From the NCBI GenBank assembly GCA_011800805.1, contig MPNW01000540.1, forward strand, positions 64,606 to 112,587: DNA of 47,982 bases, in the 5' to 3' direction. A model generated the notes under the pieces. It was not told where the DNA came from, ran no database searches, and worked only from the letters and a program-made list of their open reading frames with translations. This document shows positions 11,431-24,000 of this stretch, piece by piece (the stretch's first letter is position 1; each line of letters begins with the position of its first letter). The translations under genes and the position numbers were made by a program. This DNA is from Hirudo medicinalis. Its lineage: Eukaryota > Annelida > Clitellata > Hirudinida > Hirudinidae.

Positions 11431-11536
11431 CCATAATAACATTGCATAGTTAATCATAGAGTAATATTATGGGGATATTATGATGGGACTCGTTGGTGAT
11501 CGTACACGGCTTTAAAACTATTTACAAATCAGTCTG

Positions 11537-13400
11537 ATGGGGAGCGACATCTCGCCGAACTTTTTCGTCTCCCTGTTCAAGAAGACAATCAACGAGAAGA
11601 GATTTTGGCAGTCCGAGTGCAAGGTGACTCACTACCAATGATGCTTTAATTCATGCACAATTCAAGCTAATTATTCAATCTGCTCGATTGATTAATTATT
11701 CATGATGCTAATTACTTATGCGTCTGTGTGATTGTATTGTAATCGGTTTGATCACTCGGATGACCTCCGCACATGACATGTGTAATGTTATTGTCATTCT
11801 AGTGTACAATATTTTTATTTTTTTGGTATTAATATTTCCATCATCATCATCATCGTCATCGCAACTATCACTACATTATCATTGTTACTTCTATAATTAT
11901 CCTAATGGAATTTCCAGAAACTGCGAGCAAGGGCTGCAGGTCTGTCGATGACTATAACAGGACTGAGGAAGAATTTGGACGAGGAGATGGAGGTCAGGGT
12001 CAACGCCGAGAAGGAGTTGAAGGTCCTGAGGCAGGAGGCTCTTAAGTGGAGACTGGCGCGTCAGGTCGTACGAGTTGACAGTTACGCTAGTTTGAGAAAG
12101 TCTCTTTGTTGGAAAGTCTTTGTAATTTTTAGAGTTAAAACTGTCAAAATGCGATTGTATACTAGTTGCAGGTTTGGTTTTGACGGTTGGTCACGTGGAT
12201 CAAATTCCGTTCAAATGTTTTGTTGAAACTGTTTTAATTTGTTTGTTTTTGTTCTCTTTGTTTGACGACGACGACAACAAGGGGAACCGCTAACTGACTT
12301 TACCGAATTAACTTTCTGAACGCAAACAACAACGATCAAGTAACATTAACTGTTAAATATTGTTTGTTTTCTTGATTAATTTATAAAATGAAGGGATTAA
12401 TGCAGAATATTAATTATTCTATTAATTAATATTAATACAGAATATTAATGACGTGTAGAACTCCCGTCTGATAAAGCGGATTAACTGTGGAGAAAGATTG
12501 AAGAAGTTGGTTCGTGATGTCAACAAGACTCTGGAACAAGACTTGCTTGAGCTGAGGAAAGAAAGAGCCAGTGGGTTCATTAATTATTCATGTAATTAAT
12601 TATTAATTAGATCCGTTCATTATTCAAATGATATTCGCCCAATGAGCAGTATGATAGTCGGAGTAATTGAACGGACACATTATCCCACGAGCAATTTGTT
12701 ATTTAAACTTATCTTACAAATTGATACAAAAGCCAAATTGATTATTTATAATTAAAAACATATTTCGTAATTTCAATAATTAAATATTTCAATTTTGTTT
12801 TTCTTTATGGTTAGAATCATCTTTAGCAATGTTTGGCTTCAAAAGGAAGCCTTCAGACCAGGAAGAAGTAAGACAACTGAAAATAGACAAAAACATACTG
12901 TTACTCGAGGTTAGGCGGTAGGATTTTAACGAATAAACAAATAATTAATAATTCATACCAGAGATTGACCGGAAAGTATCACTCTTCCGATTACTTTACT
13001 ATTCCTTCGTCATCAGTTGGAATCACTCACTCTCCAAAACGCCCTCCAAGAAAAAAACATTATCCAACTCGAAATGCAGCTCAACCAGGTGGAGAGTGTG
13101 TCCAACCAGCCAGAAAATAGTTCAAACCCGGACGAGGAACTCGAACACCTGGAAGACAACGACACTTGCCCTTCTCCAGTTGTCGACAATAGCAATTGGA
13201 ACTGCAATCGTCGTCAAGGCAGAGTCATAAAACAAGCCAAAACCAATCTCTCATACGAAGCTGCAGAGGCATTCGACAAAGTCCTGACCGAGAAGTCCGG
13301 ACTGAGATTTCATTCCAGTGGTTGTTTCCACGAAAATAAATCTGCTGGAAAACAACTAGATGAATTCGATCCGTTGCTTTTAGCAAATCTTAAACTTTAG
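11537..13400 (+). CDS. Coiled-coil protein, possibly shugoshin-like
   Basis: Exons 11537-11623, 11918-12064, 12459-12570, 12815-12909, 13017-13400; phases all agree, 274 aa, TAG at 13398-13400. ATG 11537 is chosen because it is the first in frame and a TATA box lies 107 nt upstream; an acceptor-like cag at 11532 leaves open an earlier exon. Residues about 30-190 are basic and heptad-rich (KLRARAAGL, ELKVLRQEALKWRLARQ, LEQDLLELRKERA, LESLTLQNALQEKN), that is, a long coiled coil. Then comes an acidic, serine-rich linker and a basic C-terminal patch, GRVIKQAKTNLSYEA. That patch loosely resembles the C-terminal box of shugoshins (basic GRPxR then SYxEP), and an N-terminal coiled coil plus basic tail fits that layout, but the match is too weak to name it. 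No signal or membrane segment. Otherwise unrecognised. Confidence 0.83.
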
Positions 13401-14024
13401 CTGTACGGTGATGAACAAGGTCGTGCATAGCATGTCGATGGAAGGACTATGCGATAGTCTCTCAGATTATTTATATTTTAAAAACTCGTCTAAGCTTAAA
13501 TCAATTGATTAATGCATATCGTTTAAGCAATGCATTATAGCTTATTTAATAACATTCCTAAAAGATACCAGATTGGCTTGGTTTACGTTCTGCACTTAAC
13601 TGATAATTAACATTATCCTGAAATATAGCTGAAACATTCCTATTGTCGATAACTACTTAAAATTAAGTTTGACATTATGGACCAATTTATGTAGATTCAT
13701 GACTCCAACTACGAAACCAATTAACAAATGTCTGAAAGCTTTCTCTTACAAATGAAAGCTAAATTTACTGAAGTTAAGGCCAAAACTTATAAATAATTTT
13801 GAAATTGAATAATAATTTACGAAGCGAAAAAAAAATTAAACTACAATTTGCGCGTCCTTAACCTTAAATTTGTACGAAGGCGCGTGTATGGGAGCTGGCC
13901 GTGTTGTGATTGTAACCGGTACATCGGCCGTGGGTAATTTGAAGAGGTATGCAGAAATAATTAGACTACCTCTCAAGACGATACCTCTAATTTCAATTCT
14001 GGAAGATATTTCACAACCTTTAAA
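13401..14024. other. Intergenic spacer, nothing distinct
   Basis: AT-rich sequence between two same-strand genes. It must contain the 3' UTR of the coiled-coil gene and the promoter of HDHD5. I see no clear TATA box, polyadenylation signal or repeat. Confidence 0.5.
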
Positions 14025-15948
14025 ATGATTGCAATCTGCAATTTACAAGCTTTGGGCCAGAAGGCTCTTTTCATCAAAAGAATTTGCAACCTGCTGACAT
14101 GTAAGAGAAGTCGCCAATTTCACAAAATGGCAAAATTTGGAATATGTTTTGACGTCGACGGAGTTCTGGCCAAAGGCCCAGATGTGATTCCCTCAGTTAA
14201 AAGTGCCTTTGGAAAATTAGTGAATTCAAATGGAGATTGGGTGGTGCCTGTCGCATTTGTAACGAATTCGGCTATTCTGAAAAGCTTGAGAGCAGACTAT
14301 TTGTCAAAACTGTTGGGAGTTCAGGTTCTTTCAAATGAATTTTTCTTGGACTAAATTCTGTAAACAATTCTCCTTCATGGATTAAACATTGCAAACAATC
14401 AATTTATCATCTGATGACAACATTTACAGGTGAGGGAATCCCAAATCGTCCAGGCCCCTACACCCATCGAAGCCTTCACCAACCTCCACAAAAAATTCTC
14501 GCTAGTCATTGGACAAGGTGACATATGCAAGCTTGCAAAAGAGTAGGTGTTTTGACAAATTGTTGCCTGAATTAAGGAATACAACTATCTTGCATGGTAG
14601 CAAAATGATATTGTCCCTTTTCAGGAACAAGCTCGAGAATGTCTGCACCATGGACGAAGTATCTGCAGCTTACCCACTCTTGGATATGGTAGACTCCAAA
14701 AGAAGAAGTCGACCCGTTAGTGTTTGGATCGACAAATTATTGATCAGAATTATCTGAGTCATGTATTGATCAACTTATTTTGCCTTGTTGACAAAACATT
14801 TAAAAATTTAGTCTTGCTTTAAACTAAGTGCCAGTTGTTGATTGAGATACAATGTGACTAAGCAGATTTCAGCCTCAACAGCATTTTGGAATTTCAAATT
14901 TTACAATTCTGTAGGTCACAACAGAAGGCAAAAATAGTTTTCCTAAAGTTGAAGGTAAGATTTTGACAAAGTTAAACATGCAGTCTTATGTACAATAGCG
15001 GTTCCGTCGATCAGCAATTGTGTCAATGGGTGAACCGACCAACTGGGAGACTTCATTGCAAATAATTGTCGACCTTTTGAGGACCAACGGCCTGCCCGAC
15101 AATTCCCCGAGTTCGGACGAAGCTGACGTTCCAATATATGCGTGCAGCTTTGACCTTGAATATAAGAGCAGGTCACACATCCCAAGGTTGTTACACATAA
15201 GTGTTCTTCATCAATACAGTTTTCATTAAAATTCAATTTTTGGAACAGGTTTGGTCATGGAGCTTTCTTGGCATGCTTGAATACATTGTATGAGGTGACA
15301 CATGCTCAACAAGACTTTTTTTGCTTAGTGTCATCGATATGTAGTAGGTACAGGTTTCAATATTGGGCTTGATTGCAGAAAGCCACTGGACGAAGCCTAA
15401 CCTATGAAGGGCTGATCGGAAAGCCGACGGAAATAACTTTCCGATATGCAGATCACATCCTGAACAGAGAGGCCCAGAGGATGAACCTTCCGACTCCCTT
15501 GAAAACCGTGTACATGATCGGGTTTGAACCTTCTTTCATCTCTTCAACTTGTTTGATCAAATGTCACCATTTCTTCAAATTTAATTCAAGGGATACCCCT
15601 GAGGTTGACATAGCAGGTGCAAATCTCTACAAAATCTACCTGGATAACCTTCATCGTCACAAGGATCGGGGTCACACCGAGAGAGATGCCCTGCTCCTCT
15701 GCAACGAGGCTCTCCCGAAATGCCGTAGAATCCCACCGAACAAGATATTTCTCGGAGGATGTGCAAGGAACGTCGAGGCTCTCTTGGTGTGCACAGGAGT
15801 CTACGAAAAAGACGAGAAGTTAGGAAATGGAAACGATAACGTCGTAATGGGAATGAATTTCGACAAGTCTTTAGAGGTGCCGGACGCCATATTCGACACT
15901 GCCGGCGAGGCTGTTCACTACGTCCTGCAAAAAGAAAATTTCAGTTAG
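14025..15948 (+). CDS. HDHD5: HDHD5 (CECR5) HAD-superfamily hydrolase
   Basis: Exons 14025-14324, 14430-14542, 14625-14715, 14915-14954, 15015-15186, 15249-15294, 15379-15521, 15591-15948 with all phases consistent; 420 aa against about 423 in human HDHD5. HAD motif I is FDVDGVL (D43, D45), motif II is the threonine of VAFVTNS, the lysine of GKP serves motif III, and motif IV is IGDTPEVD (D303, D308). Family hallmarks include PLLDMVD, LLRTNG, FGHGAFL, YEGLIGKP and a C-terminal LVCTGVY. The first 35 residues are basic and hydrophobic before Met35 (MAKFGICF), consistent with a mitochondrial presequence; initiation at Met35 would remove it. HAD folds of this class are phosphatases, but the physiological substrate of HDHD5 is not established. 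Exon 5 uses the acceptor gatcag at 15014; the upstream acaatag would put a stop in frame. Confidence 0.94.
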
Positions 15949-17148
15949 ACTCATGGCAGCTCTGCAGCATCAAATTACCAGACGGATGAGTTATGCTAAT
16001 CAATTCAATTCAAATAAGACAATCTTTATGGTGGCGTAAGTCTGAATCACAGGACCTCAAGGCCACCAGATAATCAGATAAAAATTGAATCGATCATTTA
16101 GCCATTATTACCTCAAGCAAAATCTACTTTTCAAGTAACATGCTCTCAAGTCTTGTCAAGTCTATTTAGGCATCATGTCATTGAAAAAGTGTTCTGTTAC
16201 AGTATTACAGAAGATTAAAGATTATAATCGATAAAAATGAGTTACTTTTCTTGAGGTTCATTCGAGTGCAAATTAGACTCCCATAGAACTTCAAAGATGC
16301 TCTCGCGTGAGTAGGAGTTGTTTCTAACTGAACACGGATAGTGCGTGCACTTCGAATCCGTCATTGCTCGTAACTACGTCGACGTACAGTTACGTTTGGG
16401 AAAACACCTTCCGGGATTCCTCTCGATTGCTCGAAATGGAGACAGAATGGAATGTTGGCTAATGCGCAATTATTTTGTTTTTTATGAATTCAGTAACAAA
16501 ATAGAAAATTGGGGAGCCGGACCGAAGTTGTTGTCGTATCATCTGATCTGACTACAGCCAACTTGTGGCCTTTGATAGTTTTTTTATTTTGGCAACTCGT
16601 GGATGGGATACTTGTTCGTTGCATGACATAGATCGACGGAACGCTAAAAAACAATGGCGTGAGTCTGAAAATTATTACTTGCTTCGATCTGCTCAAGCCG
16701 TTTCTCGGTGATGGTATCTTCTAGAATGCAGAAAACATCGGGGGAGGAAGGATTTAGCCATATTCCAAAAGCGTCTAGCTCTGGAAACAAGTGAGACGCG
16801 TGCGATTGCGATGGTGTGAACCCAACGAGTTTTAAATAAATTTAGATTTTACTCGTTTCCGTTTCCCTTAATAGTTTAGTTTTTCTAGTCGGTGTTTCAG
16901 TTGCACAAAGCACTGCCGTCGATCAGATTAGAAAAACGCGTTCGTTGAAACTCACTTCTCTTCTCCGTCGAATTAGTAGACGAAGGCTCATCAGAAAAGT
17001 GATGCCGACATCATAGACTCAATTAAGTCCATTTTAACTCGATCCTTAACGATCGTACGCCGTTCTGAAAAACAATTTCCGTAAAGGAAAGTAGAATTTT
17101 TTAGCCTTTTCTTGGACATCGCGCGTGGATAACCGTGCTCAATTGGAA
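15949..17148. other. Intergenic spacer, no gene seen
   Basis: 1.2 kb between HDHD5 and the calmodulin-like gene. Contains unsupported short ORFs in both strands but nothing with splice or homology support. No repeats of note. Likely holds the downstream gene's promoter and 5' UTR. Confidence 0.5.
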
Positions 17149-19571
17149 ATGCTTCAACCGCCAATCTCCAAGGAACACCTGACTTCCAAGGACATCTCGG
17201 GTGAGTTTGGAATATTTACACTTTACGAACGGTCACATCTTTACAGAGAATTTAAAAGAAAAATATTCACTTAGACAAATCAGCTAAGACCATAAAATTA
17301 CTAAAACATGCCGCTTAGTCTCAAATGTTGATTTGAATTCAAGAATTGAGAGAGGTCTTCGAGTTATTCGACAAAGACAAAGATGGCAGTATCACCTCCC
17401 AGGAGCTGAGGACGGTTTTGAATGCACTAAGGCTCGACACCACCGACCAGGAGACCATGGACATGATTAGCTCCATAGATATTGACGGTTTGCTCAAAAT
17501 TTCATTTTTTTCATTTAAATAAAAATAGCGTACCAAGAAAATGTCTCTCCGGGGCAATAATAAAATCCAGGGCACTTTTATTTAATACGACGACTAGGTA
17601 ATGTCATACTTTCATGATTATGATGGTAATGGTGGTAATGATGATGATGATGATGATGATGGTGATGATTAATCGCAACGTCCAAGATTAAGCATCCTCC
17701 CTTTCTTCAAAACATCTGCATTGCAGAGGAAGTTAAGCAAAATATCGCCTCTCACAGTTACTCATAGTCCCTCAACTGGGTCAAAACTTCTACATACTGT
17801 TCCATACTTCCGTAGCACGTGCTGAGAGGGATAGCCCCCGGTGAGGCAGAGGAGGAAAGAGATGATGAGGAAGGCAAGAGGTGGGATGATTTACTAACAA
17901 ACCTGGTGTGCGTTGTGTTAACGGAATCCATTGTAATTGCACTCCAAACAACTTCGAGGTTTCTCCCTGTCCCTCCTCTCACTTTATCCACATCTCACCT
18001 CTGGAAAAGATGGGGAAAAGAGAGTAAGAAAATATGGAGAGTTTGTTTGAGATAAAGCTGTGCAATACGAACAAACCTCGAACGTTTGATGGTCCATTCA
18101 AATGCGACCAATACTGGACATTCAAACAAAGACAACATTTAACAATAATAAACAATGACAAACAACAATCCACGAGTGGAAAATAAAAGCTAGGATGTAC
18201 AAAACATTCGCTAATTCCAGAATTCCAGGTCTAACCTGGATACCCAATTACACGAAAGCATTCCAAGCATCTTCTTTCCAAAATTCTCCATTGCAAACAT
18301 GTAGCCATCCTTCTCCGTCTCCGAAATGATTTGACTACCAGCAGAGATGATTGCACTGATCCAACCCGAATGCGACCTGAATTTGTGGCGCAATTTCCAC
18401 GAGCGATTGCAGACGGATGGATGGATGGATGGATGGATAGATGGAGCGTCTGGACCAATTGGAAGCGCTAATCGATATATTGAAAAGCTTTCTGGGCAAA
18501 AGCATGCCAAATCGATTCGAGAGTACCTTTTGCAAAATGAATAATAAGTAGTTCTATGATTTTCACGTGATAATTTTCTAAAAATTAAATAACTTGATTA
18601 TTATTATTATTATTATTATATTTGTGAAGATCTGTTATCAAGAAGTGAATTTTTTGCTAAAACCTACAACAAGAACTCAACTAACAAATTTAAACGGAAG
18701 TATTCATTATACATGCTATGCACAAGCGATTAAGAGTATCATTGCTTGCTATCGCCTTTTCAAAATCACTTCAGCTGTTCAATTAAATAATCGGTATTAA
18801 ATGGCATCTTTTTTAAATAAGTTAAGTAAAAAAAATCATTCAAATGCGCCTTCAAACCTCAGGCAACGGCACCGTGGACTTCGACGAGTTTCTGCGCATG
18901 ATGTCCAATTCCTACTCCGGGCGTAGTGAAGATCCTCAGCGAATGGAAAGAGTGGAAGAGGAAGAAATGAGGCACGCCTTCAGGATATTCGACATCGATG
19001 GAAACGGATTCATAGATGCCAGAGAACTCAAGCTGACCATGTGCAAGCTCGGAGAAAACCTAACAGACAAGGAGGTGAAGCGCATGATGAAGATGGCCGA
19101 CAAAAACAGGGATGGCAAAATTGATTATGAAGGTTTGCGCGAATTTTATTTTGTACGTATTTCATCGATGATTTATGCATTGTAATTGTACTTATTTACA
19201 ATTAATCTTTCTGTTTAATTTTAATGATTTCTTTTTGACTCTCTTCGTGATATTTTTTATGGTTTTGTCGAATTTTGTTTTTATTTATGAGTGGTGCTTG
19301 AACGTGTCTTGTTTCGGGTTTTAATTTCACTTGGTTTTATTTCTCAGTTTGTTTAGTTGTTCTGAAGCCGTTTATCGGTTAAGAACCACTTAGATGATAT
19401 TAATCTGATGCCTCAGGCATCTTGTTTACCTTTTCATGTGAATTTCCTGAAACTTGATCATCAGGTTCACAAATCTTAATGTAAACGTTCATTCACTATT
19501 AATTAGCTAATGATGATTAAAGTAAATTATTTTCCTATTCAGAATTTCTGCAGATGATGTACCACAAGTAG
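17149..19571 (+). CDS. Calmodulin-like protein with four EF-hands
   Basis: Exons 17149-17200, 17344-17487, 18863-19132, 19543-19571 give 164 aa with exact phase agreement; the last exon encodes only EFLQMMYHK and TAG. All four calcium loops are canonical: [12 protein letters not shown] (27-38), [12 protein letters not shown] (63-74), [12 protein letters not shown] (109-120), [12 protein letters not shown] (145-156), each with acidic residues at positions 1, 3 or 5, and 12. Compared with calmodulin (149 aa) it has an N-terminal extension of about 14 residues ([15 protein letters not shown]) and a central linker longer by roughly 8 residues ([20 protein letters not shown]). It should be a calcium sensor that wraps target helices; the target is unknown. 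It could equally be named a troponin-C-like or centrin-like paralogue, but the loops and FLQMM ending favour the calmodulin group. A possible polyadenylation signal AATAAA lies at 19897-19902. Confidence 0.93.
17488..18862. other. Large intron 2 of the calmodulin-like gene
   Basis: 1.4 kb holding (GAT)n at about 17634-17670, a (GGAT)n array at 18416-18441 and (TTA)n at 18597-18619. Short ORFs on either strand have no support. Confidence 0.75.
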
Positions 19572-21073
19572 GCTTCGTGAGCTTCAGTTGAATTTAAAAA
19601 CTCTCCCCGTGAAAAATCTTCAAATTTCTTGAGATAGCCGAGAGACCGCTGGCAGTTTTCACACTTTTGTTTCATCTTGTCTGGTTTTGAATGCTAGACT
19701 TGAAATTATTTCTTATGAAAAAACTCCCCAGATTTTTCAGAGATGGGGAAGAAAAGAGTGTTAACATTAATTGGGAAAGAAATTAATCCCAAAGAAAAAA
19801 TTTCGATCTACAGCATTTCCTGCATGAATAGAACTTGATTTTTTTGGCATATGTTTGTACGTATACCTTTTTACTTGTTGAGAAAGTTACGGAGGCAATA
19901 AAAAGTATTCATTTGTGAGTGGTTTTTAACAAAAACCTTTCTTAATATACTTACGAACAATTTTAAGAGAAGTTTATGCACTTACTTATTACGTATAATT
20001 CAACGACTCCACAAAATATCTCGTCTTTTGAAATTACTCTAGGTTTATTTATTTTATTTATTTATTTAAACATAAATTTAAAGTGCCGAAAGCATCCATG
20101 ACCAGGATATAAAAGACACTATGTTTTACAACGTTTTAGGAATATAATAACTAGTAATAAATAATGTAAATTAGTAACAAAATAGCGTAAAAGGATTAAT
20201 AATTTTTGAACATCGGAAATCTAGAATAATCGAGAGCATGAAATAAAATTAAGTCCATTTTGTTAAACGCAGACAAAAGTAGCAATTGAATGAAAATTTA
20301 AACATAAATAAATGAATTTTAAATAGACTTAACCATAGTCCCATTACTTAGCGGATAAAATTTCTTAAATTCATTTAAGTTGTTATGCTTTGAGAATGAT
20401 TAATAGTAATTGCAATGCAGTATTTATTACAACTTCATTCCGACCTTAAATTTCCTCATTTTGAGTTTCACATTTTATTGTTTCTATAAAAATAAACGTA
20501 AAACGGTGTCTAATTTAGAATAAATTAATTACAAAATGATGTAAATAGCGATGTAAACAATTCTACGTGATTTAACTGCGTTTCAATTTAACTTCTTTAA
20601 TCAGCTTTTTTAATCATGAATTACTGGTATGGCGAATGATTTCATGAAGCAAATGTTCACCGCTGAATATTTTTGGCGGAAGAAAAAAAATGCCTGACTA
20701 ATTTTCGAATATTACAATAAGTTAATATCGTTATCTTTATGGTTAGCATAAAACTTTTGACACAATGGTTAATGAATTAAAGTAAAGTAATTATTAAACC
20801 AGCAAGTAAAGCATTCAGTTAACCAAAAACATTAACCGATTCAAGCCAGGCCAACGTCGCGAGCATGGGCGCTCAAAACGATCATATTACAAATCCATTG
20901 GAATTACGATATTTGTATGCAACCGTTTTGATTTCCAGCTGATTGGCTTGCTTGGGGACTCAATCCCTCGTGCAAGGCACAGATCCAGCCCTATAAATGC
21001 ACCTTCGCTTTCAAGGGAACGCTCACTCGACCGAGAAGCGTACCGGTCACTCCCGTGGGTCAAGTGAGGAGAG
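19572..21073. other. Intergenic spacer and promoter region of the SLC28 gene
   Basis: 1.5 kb of AT-rich DNA without microsatellite arrays or coding signal. The right end carries the promoter elements listed at 20942 and 20992. Confidence 0.55.
20942..20998 (+). promoter_or_regulatory. Core promoter: inverted CCAAT box and TATA box
   Basis: ATTGG (inverted CCAAT) at 20942-20946 and TATAAAT at 20992-20998 precede the SLC28 start codon at 21074. A second ATTGG is at 20897-20901. A start site about 21022-21027, in ctcactcg, would give a 50-nt 5' UTR. Confidence 0.6.
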
Positions 21074-24000
21074 ATGGATCTCAACTACAGTGATCAGACG
21101 CACAACGTAAAAGAGAATCTGGAGCTGGAAAAGAAATCTCTAAAGGAGACGGTGGTGGCCATGAACGGTCAAGAGATCGTGGTGCAGGTCGAGGGAAAGC
21201 TCCAGGATCAGAACCTTCTCCCCAACAGCTCGGAGATTTCTCCGCCGCTGGAATTTCCAAAGTCGAATTCGAACCTCGACCCTGACGATGACGAACTCAA
21301 TGCGTCGGACATCGCCGTCAAGAAGGAAGAGTTGGAGGAAGACGATGCCTCAGACAATGCCTGTACGAGGTGTATCGGCAGGATACACGCGGGAATTCAT
21401 TCTTTCTTCTCTAGACACTCCAGAATTCTCAAGAACATTTTTCTCGTTTTACTGGCCGTTGGTTATTCTGTATACTTTGGTTTCGCTCTCTGGTTAAACC
21501 GCCCAAAACTGAACATACTCATCGGGTTGACGATATTCACCTGCAGCATCATGGTACTTCTGTTCATCTCTCGAAAATTCGGTGCCAAGATCGGAGCCAT
21601 TTTCTGCACTCCAATCAGGAAGATCTCCAGTACAAGAGGATGCGTGTTTCTGAAGTGGTGAGATTTTTGTTGCTTAGATTTATTGACTTCACTGAGTCAA
21701 TCAGTGCTTAGTTTTATCCTGTTGAATTTCTTAGGACCATGTACGGCCTGGTTCTGGTGGGCCTGATCGCTTTCGTGGTCATTGACATCGGTCTGGATGT
21801 CAAGAGATTGACGTCTCTCGGGGGCATGGTGGTGTTCCTTGTACTAGGCTACCTCACCTCCAAGTACCCAGCCAAAGTAAAATATTTTAATTAATGGTAT
21901 TTTTGTAAATGTTGTTTTAGCTAATTTTACTAATCAATATGCATTACCAGGAACGACATTTTAACATTAACAAGTGATAGTTTGAGAGGCAAAACAGATG
22001 TCTGTTGGAGTTGAAAAACTAACTAAAATGGTTTTGGACTGATGATGGTGACAAATGCTCAAGAAGCTTAAGTAATTACGTCGCGATTTTCAGAAATCCG
22101 CAATAAGTACAAGTTCCAGCTAAGACTGAGGGCATCAGAGCTGCGATTATATGACAATGATTTAAGTTCATCATCATAGAAATCACTAGTGAGGAAGACA
22201 TTGATTGCTCCCGCTACTGACTCACACTGTGTCGTTATTCAAGTGGTTGAAGCGAGATGTCAAAGACGAGCTTAAAAATAACGCATCTCTTCCCACGTGT
22301 TGAGGTTACAGGCCCTGGCAATCACCGTTTAGCCAGCGAATCCGAAAAGATAGGCATCAGAGATTGCCAATATAGCACCAAGGCCGGCCGAGAAAATCCC
22401 AGTTAAGCGATGCGGCCATCACATGCCATCAATTTCGAAACTTTGGGTCCCCTAAAGGTCCATTTTTGCTGCCGTTTTCAAGGGTGAATTCAATTAAATT
22501 CAATTAAAACACCGCATTTCACGAAAGACAGAGATTTAAGAGGAAGAGAGATATGACTTATGAACGGCCATGGATGAGCAATAATTGCGGAGTTAAAGCT
22601 TTGTTTTCCAGGCTTGGAATATGATCGGACGAAATGGCAAATGGGTGGCTTTTGGTCTGCAGATGACATTGGCGATAGGGAGCGATTGCATTATGAGTGT
22701 CTAAGTTGAGTCCAATCGCGTTGGGATCACGAACGGCTTCGAATACTTTAGCCGAGGATTTTATGAGATTTGTCTTCGGGAACAAATTTTCGTTTCCATG
22801 CATGCCTTTCCATCATTCAGCATCGCTTGTTCCAGGTGAACATCAGTTCCATGGATGCATTACTTCGTTGGCTTTGATTAATTAATAATATCATCGATCA
22901 CATTGGCGTCAGTTGTACCGCAGACATTCTTTTCGATTTTAATTTTGTTGTTCCAAACATTCGTAAATACAAATTTATTTGTATTTTAACTTAATTAAGT
23001 GATTTTCAAATCAAATAAATTTTATATTGTAAACTTCAAAGAAAAATTCATCGAGAAAATGTAAGAAACAAACACGAATTGATAGTAATTCGTCTTAAAT
23101 TTGTTCCACAAAAACTTGATCCCCACTGGCACAAGACAAACAAAAAACACAACAGTTTTTAAGCACCTTCAAAGATTCCAAGTTCTAATAATGGACGGAT
23201 GCGTGTTGTGACCGTCTTTTGAAGTGTTGAATCGTCTGTCGATTTCAAAGACCTTTCGTGAATTGACTGTTATTTATTTTTTATTGTTGAGTTTAACTTT
23301 GAAAAACTTGATTTTGATATTTTAAAATCTGCTCACTTGAGTCGTCCCCACCCAAAAGGTTTGATGTCTATCCATGAGGAGTTTCTTTATGCGCTTCACA
23401 GAGCCACTTTTTATTTAGTTACTGGCTTCTTGGATATTATTATTATTATTTTAATTTTTATTGGCAATGATTTCTACGAGTCTTAATATTACTATTTTGA
23501 GATAGTAGATAAGATAAGATAGTAGATAAGATATATGTTGTTGCTATTAAAAGTAAATTTATTGATGAAATTTAAATCAAATTAAAACATTTCCAGGTGA
23601 GATGGCGCCCAGTATTCTGGGGTTTGGGGCTTCAGTTGACTCTCGGAGTTTTGATTTTGAGATGGACGCCTGGATTTCGCTTCTTTCAGTTCCTCGGCGA
23701 TCAAGTTCGACAGTTTTTGGAATTCGCAGAAAAGGGATCTGCTTTCGTCTTCGGTAGTGAAACTTACATGGAACATCCCATGGCTTTCCAGGTTTTTGCA
23801 CTTACCCGCATAATATTAACAATATATGTGATTAGCTACTACTAAGAAGACTAAGTAATTAATACTATTACAAGGATTGATGTGAGATATAATCATTAAG
23901 TAAGTTAATGTGGTTTTGGCCTTGTAGAAAAACGAAATAGTCACATATTTAATTAAAAAACTAATAAAATCTACTCTACCTCAAAAACAAGACAGAGATT

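Larger units (their letters stand above)
9941..11536. other. Intergenic spacer between divergent genes
   Basis: Separates the THSD1-like gene (-) from the coiled-coil gene (+), so both promoters should lie here. Contents: a 23-bp tandem repeat (10335-10441), an assembly-type duplication around an N (10587), (AAT)n arrays at 10566-10730 and 10885-11040, CAT/CAC repeats 11069-11150, and a TATA box at 11423. Confidence 0.6.

Noticed and set aside
22558..22803. 81-codon minus ORF in SLC28 intron 2
   Set aside because: No similarity, no splice partner; kept only as a possible relic of an insertion.
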